A stretch of 64,000 bases of DNA. Source: Mimachlamys varia (Eukaryota; Mollusca; Bivalvia; Pectinida; Pectinidae). The translations under genes were made by a program, and so were the position numbers. The notes under the pieces are model-generated. The model had not been told where the DNA came from. It worked only from the letters and a program-made list of their open reading frames with translations, and searched no databases. This document shows positions 37,176 through 48,480 of this stretch, one piece after another (positions within the stretch are counted from its first letter, which is position 1; every line of letters begins with the position of its first letter). The DNA is taken from NCBI GenBank assembly GCA_947623455.1, contig OX392527.1, positions 54,666,401-54,730,400 on the forward strand, in the 5' to 3' direction.

Positions 37176-38140
37176 AGGACCAAGGAGAACCTGCATATGA
37201 AATTTGGGACAGATTCATTCAATACTTCACAAGATAAAACGATAACAAATTTTCATTGTCAAAATCCAAGATGGCTGCTTATCAGCCTTTTCGTTTTTTT
37301 CGATCAGTCCCAAAATCAATACAGCACAACTAGGAACCAAGGGGAACTTACATATGAAATTAGAGAATGATTTATCCAGTATTACTCAGGAAATAGTGAT
37401 AACAAATTATTACTAACAAATCCAAGATGGCCACCTGTCAGCCATGTTATTTATTGGATTTGTGAGAAATTTGACCATGCAAAACTAGGTACCAAGGGGA
37501 ACCTACAAATGAAATTTGAGAGTGATCCATCCAGATCTTTTCAAGAAATAGCAATTAACTATTACTCACAAATCCAAGATGGCCAACTGTCGGCCATATT
37601 ATTTCAATATTTATCGGATTTGTCCAAAACCTAACAAGGCATCAAGGGGAACCTACATATGAAATTTGAGAGTGATCCATCAGTACTTTTAAAGAAATAG
37701 TGATAACAAACTATTACTCACAAATCCAAGATGGCCACCTGTCAGCCATATTGTTTGTCAGATTTTTCCAAAAATGAACTATGCAAAATTAGACATCAAG
37801 GAGAACCAAGCTACATAATTTGAGGATGATCCATCCAGTACTTCACAAGAAATAGTGATAACAAACTATTACTCACAAATCCAAAGATGGCCGTCTGTCG
37901 GCCATATTATTTATTGGATTTGTCTGAAAATTGACTATGTAGAACTAGGCACCAAGGTGAACCTACAAATGAAATTTGAGAATGATCCATCCAGTACTTT
38001 CCAGAAATAGCGATAACAATAATTGTTTAAGGAAGGACGACAGATGCAGGGTGATTTGATAAGCACACCATCTGATGTTTGCTAATAAAGATAGGAACAA
38101 ACTCTGTTTACAATCATTAATTATCGTTGGCTTAGAAATA

Positions 38141-40580
38141 TATGAGTCATTATCAGAAAAGTACCAAATCGCTGTCCGCAACTTTGTTGTTTATTTCTGT
38201 GAATTCTACATGGAATAAAGTAATGTTTTGCTAATACACTAATAATTAGAGATCTAGTAATCACGTTTTTACAAGGCAGACATGAAATTGTGCAAAACAT
38301 GTTTTTTAACCAAAATATTAGCCTTTCACCCAAAAATGGGTGTGTATTTTTTTAACAATAATAATGTTAAATGGGTGTGTCCGATTGTAAACCCTCAATA
38401 TTCAAGCTCATTTGAAAACATTTTTAATGAGGTCTTGTACAAAATATGGGGATAGTTTTGTTGATAATTACCAATTTAATTGATAAATAAGTACTTTTAG
38501 GCAAAAAGAAAATATTTAAAGATTTTTTTCAAGAAAATGTTTACCTGTCCAATATTTTTTTGTCCTTGTTGTTACCATGAGTATTTTGGTTCAATAGAGG
38601 AACTTTAAATCAACTGAGAACAATCATCTATGATGCATTTATTGCATATCTATTCCCTGTTCATTTCCACATGGCATTTGGAAGTTGAAAGCAGGATGGT
38701 TTTAAATTGGGAGCATTCGAATACAAGTCTCACCAACTGTGTACATTTAAATTGTCCATGGTGTTACCACATTATTTTACATTTATACCATTTGTTTAAT
38801 AAAAGGATTTATAGTATTTAAAAGAGGTTGCAAGGTAGTTTAGATACAGCTATTGCTGCTATCATGCTTTGCACAATTACCAATGGTTATAATTTTAATC
38901 TAAAATCATATCTAAAACTTCTGTGGTGTTACCGGTCAAATACAGGAACACCACAGACGAATATTTGGTAACACTAGACATCATACCTATTTATCAATCA
39001 ATTTTATTAGAAAAATAAAAGCATTGTGATTTGAAAAAGTAAAAAAAAAATTCCAAAACAATGATTATTGTTCATTTCTAATCAAAGAAAACTCTTAAAT
39101 TCAGATTCTATACTCTTAAATCAAGATTCTCTAAAAGTATGCTGTATTGCGGTATTATGTAATTTATGTTAACAGTTTAGTCTGTAGAACAAAATGAAAT
39201 ATTTAACACAAAATGCAATGTGTAATTTAATTAATTACATTGGCAAAGTAATGGTAATTTAATTAATTACATTCCACATTTGTGTAATGGTAATGCCATT
39301 TTCACAAAGTAATGTGTAATTTAATTAATTACATTACCATGTAACTGAACCCATGCCTGGTAATACCAAAGACAATAATAGTAACACTACAGACTTAGGT
39401 AATTACACCACAGACAAATCTTTGCAACACAAACAAAACAAAGTTTACTTATAATAAAGACCATGAAATATATTATTAGTAAGATGAATTCAAAGCTCAT
39501 TAGCTAACAGTTCTCAAAATGGAATATGTCACTGTGAGAGAAGAGGGCTTTGAATTGGTCACACCAAGGACATGAACATTGATGATACCATTATAGTAAC
39601 ACCACAGACAATGGAACAGAAAAATCATAAACAATATCTAAGATAATGGGAAGATTCATAAAGCAGAGAAATTATTGTAAAATGTTATTTGTGCAACATA
39701 ATAAGCACTATGACTAGTGTGACAGTTATTAAAGCATGTATTCTGTCTGTGAGCAATGGTAAAACATTACCAGTAACACCAAAGACAATTCGGTGACAAG
39801 AGAAGATGTATAATATGAATTTCCATCATAAATAACCAATTTATATTTTAGTTAATGAACTAGATTGTTTGCTTAGGACACATTACTATATAATTGATGT
39901 TCATATTGATGAAATATAATTCAGTTACAATATGCATTAGATGATGACAATGGTAACACTACAGACATTCAATGCTGTTTTTGTTCAGCACAACATTTCA
40001 GGCGATCAAGAATGGCCCTCTCTGCAACTTGGAAACGGACGATGGTTGTCAATAGGGAAAAATTTAACTCATATAAAATTCAATAAAGGTGAAAAGAAAC
40101 AATTAGCCATCCAATAATTATCTGTAGCATTGTATGTTTGCAAATTAATTACCGTTTTCACGAATCTTTATTTCTAACTTTATTAAAAAGAAATAATGCA
40201 CATCTCTGGAGTGCAAAAGTACAGGGTTCGGGACATATTCAGATATATATCTTCAAATGGTATTTAAATGAGGTTATTGTAATAAAAAATAATTATGTTA
40301 TAACTTTATCGATTAAATAAATCAAATAGCATAGAACTGGCATGTTTTATCTCAACAATAACAACAATTCAATAATGGTTACCACAAACATTTTAACTTA
40401 CCTGTGATCGATAGCGTTACCATAGTAACTGAACAGGTAAAAATCCAGATGCCCAAACATTGATTTTGTAATCTGCAATATATCCCCTTTTACTTAAACC
40501 ATAAAAGTTGTCAGTCAAAGAAATTTGTTTTTCTGATTTTTTCAATATTAAATCTGGTACTTTTTTGATAATGACTCATA
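38141..40580 (+). mobile_element. 2.4-kb TIR element U, copy 1
   Basis: Left end TATGAGTCATTATCAGAAAA then GTACCAAAT; the right end is its inverse (GGTACTTTTTTGATAATGAC then TCATA). TA flanks both sides (38139-38140, 40581-40582). The interior contains about ten dispersed copies, in both orientations, of a GTAACACCACAGAC-type motif and a cluster of TAATTTAATTAATTACATT palindromes at 39219-39340. No transposase was recognised. An inverted second copy is at 54540-59890. Confidence 0.8.
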
Positions 40581-40711
40581 TACAACATGGTAAAGACTAT
40601 TAATTTCAGACAGCATATGTAAGTGTGGCTGTGCTGTATAAATTTCAAATACTATACTTAGATGAGGGTCAAAGGGTAATAAAATATATTACATGGACAT
40701 TGTCTGGTCAG

Positions 40712-41075
40712 TCATCAACGGGAATTCTTTTTATCAGTCTGACATGATAGTTTATTCTGGGTTGAAGATCCTTGTAGAAGTGTCCACAAACGCAAAGGCA
40801 AAAACTGACCCAAGTGTATTTATGATGAAAGAGGATGGAATGCCAAGGTCTAATGTAAGTAATATATATATACATGCATGTTTGCTATTTATGTAAACTA
40901 TACAGATTGTTGATCACATGTCTGGAATAATCCATATCTAACATCACAGATGACTAAGTCTGACGGTTACACTTACAATGTCTTCGGGCCACTGGGCTTT
41001 ACAGCATTGGCCAAAGGAATTCTGGAGACGATCACTGAGGTATTCTTCGGAATCATCTCTTCGGTCTCCTGGTAG
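40712..41075 (+). CDS. Last two exons of an unrecognised gene
   Basis: Exon A, about 40712-40854, would use the acceptor ATTGTCTGGTCAG and ends TCTAAT with a consensus donor GTAAGT. A 95-bp intron ends ATCTAACATCACAG. Exon B, 40950-41075, keeps the frame (phase 0) and ends TGG TAG. Exon A reads VINGNSFYQSDMIVYSGLKI then LVEVSTNAKAKTDPSVFMMK; exon B reads MTKSDGYTYNVFGPLGFTAL then AKGILETITEVFFGIISSVSW, with a hydrophobic C-terminus that could be a membrane segment. An AATAAA follows 7 bases after the stop. If the gene begins here an ATG at 40693 is in frame, but upstream exons are more likely and would lie left of element U. No family recognised. Confidence 0.5.
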
Positions 41076-41082
41076 GCTGAGC

Positions 41083-41088
41083 AATAAA
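41083..41088 (+). promoter_or_regulatory. Possible poly(A) signal
   Basis: AATAAA (AATAAAAAAAATTG) immediately after the stop codon of the two-exon gene end. The implied 3' untranslated region is very short, so this may be one of several signals. Confidence 0.4.
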
Positions 41089-41239
41089 AAAAATTGAGTT
41101 AATTTGGTAAGTGAGGCAAATTAAACAGTGCTGGATGGGTGCAATTTAAGCCCATATCTCATGCCAAAGAATATTTTTTGTGCAATTACAATGTCAAAAA
41201 GAGAGCAGAGTTTTCATTGACTTATAAATTAGAATCTAC

Positions 41240-42561
41240 ACAAGAGGCCCATGGGCCTTAACGGTCACCTGATGTTTGATATGAAAGAGAAATATGGGAA
41301 TGTTGAGATGAATATTTATAACAATACATTGTAGCATATCTGGGAGTGGAAAAAATGAATTTTTGAAATTATGTCAATTTGACCCTTTTAGGCCCCACCC
41401 CTCAGGCACCTGGGGGTCAGTCAGTGTCAATATGTGCAATCTACTCAAAAGTCATGTCATATTGATAATTTCAACCAAATTTGCATCATTTCTTATGGCA
41501 ATTAAACAAATAATGCAAAAAAATGTTTTTTTCTGCCAATATACTATAGTAAACTTAACCCCCTCCACAGCGGGAGATGCAAGACCCCAGAGTCATGAAA
41601 TTCACAATTTTGGTAAAGAACCTTAAAACCAATCCATCTATGAAGAGTATTTGATTCCAGCATATCTGGGAGAAGAGAAGAAGATTTTTGAAATTTTTGT
41701 CAATTTGACCCTTTTTGGCCCCGCCCTCCAGCCCCTGGGGGTCAACCAGGGCTAACATGTACATACCATCAAAGTGTCATCCCATGCTGATAATTTTAAC
41801 CAAGTTAGAATGAATTCCAATACAAATCCAACAAATAATAGTCAAAATGTGATTTCCCTATATAAACTATAGTAAACTTTACCCCCTCCCCAGAGTCATG
41901 AAATTCACACTTTTGGTTAAGCACCTTAAGACCCTTTCATCTATGAAGAGTATTTGATTCTATCATATCTGAGAGTAGAGGAGAAGATTTTTGAAATTTT
42001 AGTTAATTTGACCATTTTTGGGCCCGCCCACCAGCCCCTGGGGGTCAATTAGAGCCAACATGCACAAACCATCAAAGTGTCATCCCATGCTGATAATTTG
42101 ATACAAGTTAGAATGAATTCCAATACAAATCCAACTAATAATAGTCAAAAATGTGATTTCTTTATATAAACTATAGTAAAGTTTACCCCCTCCCCAGGGG
42201 CAAACATGAGACCCCAGGGTAATGAAATTCACAATTTTGGTAAAGCACCTTAAGACCCTTTCATCTATGAAGAGTGTTTGATTCCACCTTATCTGAGAGT
42301 AGAGAAGAAGATTTTTGAAATTTTAGTCAATTTGACCCTTTTTGGCCCCACCCCTCAGGCCCCTGGGGGATGGGGACCATATAATTCACATTTTTAGTTG
42401 AACTTTAGCCATAGAAGCTCCCTGCCAAATTTCATTGAATTTGGTTCAGTGGTTTTGGAGAAGAAGTTGAAAATGTAAAAAGTTTACGGACGCACGATGG
42501 ACGACGACGGACAAAAGGAGATTAGAATAGGTCACTTGAGACTTCGTCTCAGGTGACCTAA
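41240..42561 (+). mobile_element. HINE/pearl-like element, 325-bp core, complete
   Basis: 5' hairpin ACAAGAGGCCCATGGGCC then TTAACGGTCACCTG; about 3.5 units of the 325-bp core (ACATACCATCAAAGTGTCAT, CCCCCTCCCCAGGGGCAAAC); GACGACGGAC linker; hairpin AGGTCACTTGAGAC/GTCTCAGGTGACCT; CTAA. This is the full-length relative of 1-1150. Confidence 0.85.
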
Positions 42562-43396
42562 AAATGATACTTTCCATTACTAAATGTTTCTTTTATATTT
42601 CAAGCTATCCAGTGTTACGTCCATACTTTATCATGACTAAAGCTTCATCATTTTGAAATCAAATTTGTTAACATCCACCAATTGTCATTGTTGATTTTCA
42701 TCATGGTTATTGAATTCTGCGTCACCATTATCATTTACTCAAATTATATTAAAACGTCCAGCTGTTTCAACTTCGTGTTATAGGTGTAGCAATTTCCATA
42801 CTTTTACTTTCATGTTTATGAGAGGATCTGAATATGAAATTAAAGCTTCACATTATCAACTTAATAGTGATTGCCGTTGTTAAATTCCTTGATCACAATT
42901 CTTTTTCTTTCTTCTTCAATGATGGACCATGCTCGTCTTTCGAAACGTTAGACTAGTCTGTTTTATTTTTGTTTTATTTTCACTGGATGTTTTTTCGAAT
43001 GTTTTCAAAATCTTGCCCATATTGTCCAGAAATTGAAGTGACAGCTGACATTAGCAGGCCTGACAAAAGTTGGGATACATTTAGTTAGGAACATTTGATA
43101 ACTATCGTTTTTGATGAATTTTTGTGCTCAGTGTTCATGAAATAAATAGCATATATATATATGTAACTGTCATGAATTTTACTTAGCACTGGGGACTAGT
43201 GGAAAGGACGACTCGACCCGGCACCGAGACATTTCCACTCTTTCAGACAAGTGGACGAGTTCTTAATCGATGCCCTGACAACGTATTTCAAATGAAATTT
43301 AATAATGATCAATCCAATACTCAAGAAATAGCGGTAAAAATTGTTTAAGGACTGACGCCAGGTGATTTGAATTTGTCCAAATCCTCATGAAATCAA
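42562..43396. other. Unassigned spacer
   Basis: AT-rich, with a TATATATATA run near 43151. A short type C HINE fragment (AAATGAAATTTAATAATG to GACGCCAGGTGATTTG) lies at about 43288-43375. No further exon of the RBBP6-like gene was found here. Confidence 0.5.
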
Positions 43397-43579
43397 TCAA
43401 TGCAAGTCCAAACCTTTCTTCGTAATGGCATTGACAATATGAAGATCCACATCAGTGTCCTTAAGTTTTTTCCTCTGCATAATAGCCTTCTTCAGGTCCC
43501 CAAGAGAAATGTGGAGTCCATCAAAGGTAACAGAGTCATAGTCAAGACTGTTCTTGAACTTGAAGTGTATGCAAGCCAT
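43397..43579 (-). CDS. RBBP6: RBBP6-like first exon (DWNN domain)
   Basis: The minus-strand frame starts MACIHFKFKNSLDYDSVTFD and continues GLHISLGDLKKAIMQRKKLK, then DTDVDLHIVNAITKK. This matches the N-terminus of animal RBBP6, whose DWNN domain has a ubiquitin-like fold; full RBBP6 is a large nuclear E3 ubiquitin ligase with zinc-knuckle, RING and further domains. Homology stops after about residue 55, where AAAG is followed by GTTTGG; a splice donor there would end the coding exon at 43414, and the remaining residues to the stop at 43397 would be intron. The start has a good context (CAACCATGG). The rest of the DWNN domain was not found on the minus strand to the left, so this is either exon 1 of a gene with a long intron or an isolated fragment. 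Confidence 0.75.
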   Translation of the reverse strand: MACIHFKFKNSLDYDSVTFDGLHISLGDLKKAIMQRKKLKDTDVDLHIVNAITKKGLDLH

Positions 43580-43621
43580 GGTTGTTGAAAAGTTCTTTTG
43601 TGATCCAGACCAAGGATGCTC

Positions 43622-43725
43622 TTACAGCCTCTGATGTAACTGGATAATTACAGCCTCTGATGTAACTGGATAATAACAGCCTCTGATGTAACTGGATAAT
43701 TACAGCCTCTGATGTAGCTGGATAT
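43622..43725 (+). repeat. 26-bp tandem repeat, four copies
   Basis: Four units of TTACAGCCTCTGATGTAACT plus GGATAA, just upstream (on the minus strand) of the RBBP6-like ATG, in what would be its 5' untranslated or promoter region. Confidence 0.85.
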
Positions 43726-43935
43726 TAATCATGGTATTAATATCTGCAAGAAAAAAATCAGGAATGGTTCAGAAAATAAAAGTTAAAATACATTTTAGTG
43801 GACTCGTGTCTTCTGCTTGCGTCAGATGCACAGGTAGAGACTAGCAAATAGCTCGTCAAAATGGTATTTATTTTGGGGTTGTGGATCTTGAACATCGAGC
43901 CAATTAATTACATAACTTCATGTTTATAAAAAAAA

Positions 43936-46855
43936 ACAAGAGGCCCAATGGGCCTGCATCGCTCACCTGGTATCAATCTCTGACTTATAGAGTAACCCTA
44001 AAGTCCCCTAAAATCTTCTAATGTAAGATATTTAGAAGAACATCTTAAGATTTGAACATATTTTACCCCTGTGACCTTATAAGACAACATCATTTTCATT
44101 TTCAAATTTTGTTTGGCTTCATCCCAGGATGCTACCAGCCAAATATCATGTCTCTAGGCAAATAAAGATCAAGGTCATTTCTTTTCGCAAACTTTGTCGG
44201 GCTTCATCCAAGGAACCTTCCAGCCAAATATCATGCTTCCTCGGCTTTTGGTATTTCAAAAGAAGTCGTTCGAAGGTTATAACAGATTTGACCCCTGTGA
44301 CCTTGAATATAAGTCAAGGTCATTTCTTTTCGCAAACTTTGTCGGGCTTCATCCAAGAAACCTTTCAGCCAAATGTCATGCTTCTAGGATTTTTGGTATT
44401 TCAGAAGAAGTCGTTTAAAGGTTTTAACAGATTTGACCCATGTGACCTTGAATATAGGTCAAGGTCACTTCTTTCGCAAACTTTGTTGGGCTTCATCCAA
44501 GGAACCTTTCAGCAAAATTTCATGCTTCTAGGGCTTTTGGTATATCAGAAGAAGTCGTTTGAAGGCTTTAACAGATTTGACCCTTATGACCTTGAGTATA
44601 GGTCAAGGTTATTTTTTTTCGCAAACTTTGTCAGGCTTCATCCAAGAAACATTTCAGCCAAATATCATGCTTCTAGGGCTTTTGGTATTTCAGAAGTCGT
44701 TTAAATTTTTTAACAGATTTGACCCCTGTGACCTTGAATATAGGTCAAGGTCATTTCTTTTCGCAAACTTTGTCAGGCTTTATCCAAGGAACCTTTCGGC
44801 CAAATGTCATGCTTCTAGGGTTTTTGGTATTTCAGAAGGAGTCGTTTAAAAGTTTTAACAGATTTGACCCTTGTGACCTTGAATATAGGTCAAGGTCACT
44901 TCTTTTTGCACACTTTGTTGGGTTCATCCAAGGAACATTTCAGCCAAATATCATGCTTCCAGGGTTTTTGGTATTTCAGGAGAAGTCGTTTGAAGGTTTC
45001 ATCAGATTTGACTCTTGTGACCTTGAATATAAGTCAAGGTCATTTCTTTTCGCAAACTTTGTCGGGCTTTATCCAAGGAACCTTTCAGCCAAATATCATG
45101 CTTCCAGGGCTTTTGGTATTTCAGGAGGAGTCCTTTGAAGGTATCAACAGATTTGACTCTTGTGACCTTGAATATAAGTCAAGGTCATTTCTTTTCGCAA
45201 ACTTTGTTGGGCTTCATCCAAGGAACCTTTCAGCCAAATGCCATGTTTCTAGGGCTTTTTGTATTTCAGAAGAAGTCGTTCAAAGGTTTTAACAGATTTG
45301 ACCCCTGTGACCTTGAATATAAGTCAAGGTCATTTCTTTTCGCAAACTTTGTCGGGCTTCATCCAAGAAACATTTCAGCCAAATATCAAGCTTCTTGAGC
45401 TTTTGGTATTTCAAAAGAAGTCGTTTTAAAGGTTTTAACAGATTTGACCTCTGTGACCTTGAATATAGGTCAAGGTCATTTTCTTCCGCAAACTTAGTCA
45501 GACTTCATCAAAGGAACCTTTCAGCCAAATATCATGCTTCCAGGGCTTTTGGTATTTCAGGAGAAGTCGTTCAAAGGTTTTAACAGATTTGACCCCTGTG
45601 ACCTTGAATTTAGGTCAAGGTCATTTCTTTTCGCAAACTTTGTCGGGCTTCATCCAAGGAACCTTTCAGCCAAATATCATGCTTTCAGGGGTTTGGGTAT
45701 TTCAGAAGAAGTCGTTCGAAGGTTTTAACAGATTTGACCCCTGTGACCTTGAATATAAGTCAAGGGCATTTCTTTTCACAAATTTTGTCGGGCTTCATCC
45801 AAGAAACCTTTCAGCCAAATATCAAGCTTCTTGGGCTTTTGGTATTTCAGAAGAAGTCGTTTAAAGGTTTTAACAGATTTGACCTCTGTGACCTTGAATA
45901 TAGGTCAAGGTCATTTTCTTTCGCAAACTTTGTCTGGCTTTATCCAAGGAACCTTTCAGCTAAATATCATGCTTCCAGGGGTTTTGGTATTTCAGGAGAA
46001 GTCGTTCAAAGGTTTTAACATATTTGACCCTGTGACCTTGAATATAAGTCAAGGTCATTTCTTTTCGCAAACTTTGTCGGGCTTCATCCAAGAAACCTTT
46101 CAGCCAAATGTCATGCTTCTGGGGTTTTTGGTATTTCAGAAGAAGTCGTTTAAAGGTTTTAACAGATTTGACCCCTGTGACCTTGAATATAGGTCAAGGT
46201 CATTTCTTTTCGCAAACTTTGTCGGGCTTCATCCAAGGAACATTTCAGCCGAATATCATGCTTCTAGGGCTTTTGGTATTTCAGAAGAAGTCATTTGAAG
46301 GTTTTAACAGATTTGACCCTTGTGACCTTGAATATAGGTCAAGGTCATTTTTTTTTTCGCAAACTTAATTGGGCTTCATCCAAGGAACCTTTCAGCCAAA
46401 TGCCATGTTTCTAGGGCTTTTGGTATTTCAGAAGAAGTCGTTTAAAGGTTAAAATAAATTTAACCTCACTGTGACCTTGAATATTGGTCAAGGTCAATTT
46501 TTTTTCGCAAACTTTATTTGGCTTCATCCAAGGAAGCTACTGGTCAAATATGAAGTCTCTATGCCTGACGGCATTTTAGAAGAAGACATTTTTGACCCCT
46601 GTGACCTTGAAATTAGGTCAAAGTGATTTTTTTTCGCAAACTTTGTTCAGCTCCTTCCAAGAAAACTACCAGCCAAATTTCATGTCACTGGGCCTTTCAG
46701 TATTTTAGAAGAAGTCGTTTAAAGGAAAAAGTTGACTGACGCAGGACGGACGGACGGACGGACGGACGGACGGACGGACGGACGGACGGACGGACGGACG
46801 ACGGACGCTGCACCATCACATAAGCTCACTTGGCCCTTCGGGCCAGGTGAGCTAA
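43936..46855 (+). mobile_element. HINE/pearl-like element, 145-bp core, largest copy
   Basis: Complete: 5' hairpin ACAAGAGGCCCAATGGGCC, about 17 units of 145 bp, a long (ACGG)n tract at about 46743-46807, a TTGGCCCTTCGGGCCA hairpin and GGTGAGCTAA. It is 2.9 kb long, against 1.3 kb for relatives with fewer units. The many overlapping open frames (for example one reading RFDPCDLEYRSRSFLFANFV) are periodic artefacts. Confidence 0.9.
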
Positions 46856-47935
46856 AAACACACAAGGGACAGTCAGACGCTTGTCGAGCATGTGTTAATG
46901 CAAGCGCTGAATTGACCGTGATTGAAATTGAGTACACTTCCGCGTCACTCGTTACCGATACCAGACTCGATGTTCGTGACAGTTTCTTTCGTGAATACTA
47001 CTCATAGTTTAATAGCTGGACAGAATTTGAGGTAATTAATCTATATCACATCTTCTATCGTAGTCATTCTGAGAGAAGGTATGGAAAGAGGCAGTCCGTA
47101 CGGGAGGAAACGAAACTTCCCACAATTTTTCAAGGGGGGGGGGGGGGGGGGGGACACAAAAAAGCAAAGAAAATATTATCGTGTTTTAAGAAAGAATGAG
47201 TCAATATTTTCCTGGATTATCCCTAGCAATCACACTAAAAGTTCTGCATATTACAAGCTCTGCAATTCTCATTTTGGAGTAAATTTTGGTGGTAGAAACG
47301 ATGTCACAAAACTGTGACAATTGTCATGTCGTTATAAGTCTGTATAGTTGTCAGTAGTTTTGGGGAAAATGTTCGGAAACCTAGACCAGTTCTTTGGGAA
47401 AGCCAGATTTCCACCCCTAGCAAAACTGTAGCAATAATGATTCTGAAATAGCATTAATATGATCAGGAAGATACAGACAAGTTGGGGACTATAGATAACA
47501 GCACCATCTTCGACACTTTGTCTTGTAAAATTATAACCAGGACTGTGAATACTGGAATAACCAGCCTTCAGAGTTTGTCTTGGAAACTTCAAGGATAGTC
47601 ACTGTCACTTGGGAATACAAAAAAAAACAACAAAAAACAACACTAGAGCCAGTTTCATTTACTGTTCAATAGTTTCATTCACTGAAATTACTCAACTGCT
47701 TTCACTTGTTATTAAACTGCATATAATTTGATCACATTTAATCATAAAATGTACATGGCCATGGGTTGATGGGTTTTTTTTGTTGACGAATGCACTGGTA
47801 CTGTGTTCAGAAAAATGTTGTCACGCATAATCTCCAGTTTGAGAAAAGTCAGCAAACTGGAGATCTCCAGTTTGCTAGCGTTTGACCCTTGACAGATATG
47901 CAGAAGCACTGGGGGACCCTTACCGTTTAAAAAAC
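46856..47935. other. Unassigned spacer with a G-run
   Basis: Contains a run of 20 G at about 47134-47153. No gene is supported; a 91-codon plus frame at 46732-47007 begins inside the HINE tract. Confidence 0.45.
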
Positions 47936-48438
47936 GAATTTTTTCGTTCTGTTTTCAAATACTGTTCATTTCTTTAATTTTTGTGTTCATTTTCCGGGTT
48001 ACCGTTCTCGTTTCACGGTGCACAGTTTATTTTTCAAATCATGGTTTACTTTTGAGGATCGTGTGTTGATTTTTCATTTACCTTGTTCATTATTGAAAAG
48101 GAGCGTTCATATTTCAAATTGGGAGTTTATTTTTCACGATCACCGTTTACTGATTACGATCACCGTTTAATATTCCCGCTCACCGTTTACTGTTCAGAAT
48201 CCTTGTTCATTTTTAAATTGAGTGTTTACGTTTCAGGGAGCTGTGTTTATGTTTCAAGAACCGGTGTTCATTTTTCAAAACCGTTTAGTTTTCGTGGAAG
48301 ACCGTTCAATTTCTCCAGTGCCTTTTGTTCTGACTAGTCCTTTCATGTCTGCCGACCGGCTACGCTCCCGTCCACCTTACCTTATCCGGACACCGTCAAA
48401 CTTACCTGTGGTCTGTCAGAGCTCTCAACCGTGACGTA
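47936..48438 (+). repeat. Degenerate 20-bp-period array, copy 1
   Basis: About 18 units of 20 bases anchored on GTTYA plus TTTTCA (for example ACCGTTTACTGTTCAGAATC, CTTGTTCATTTTTAAATTGA, GGAGTTTATTTTTCACGATC). The period is kept although most bases vary. The array and the sequence up to the TA at 48437-48438 recur inverted at 61557-62085. Confidence 0.75.
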
Positions 48439-48480
48439 CAGTACTTCCTGCAGCCCGAATCCATTGGGTGATGGGAATTA

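Larger units (their letters stand above)
36263..38070 (+). mobile_element. HINE-like element type C, right piece with two insertions
   Basis: AACAGTTGAAGTAAGGTGTC continues the type C body. Six or so cores follow (AAGGGGAACCTACATATGAA, ATCCAAGATGGCCACCTGTC). The body is interrupted at about 36348-36893 and 36957-37175. A degraded 3' end (GGACGACAGATGCAGGGTG, then TTTGATAAGCACACC) lies near 38030-38065. Confidence 0.65.

Noticed and set aside
39997..40113. Possible exon after CACAACATTTCAG inside element U
   Set aside because: The acceptor looks reasonable but all three frames close early, and the region lies inside a transposon.
42919..42965. Second hammerhead-like site (TTTCGAAACGTTAGAC)
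   Set aside because: Only the GAAAC part fits; the upstream block reads AATGATGG and not CTGATGA, and no stem I was found.
44129..46368. Many overlapping 60-190-codon frames in the 145-bp cores (also in the other four elements of that family)
   Set aside because: The same peptide recurs with every unit and hops frame because 145 is not divisible by 3. These are repeat artefacts.
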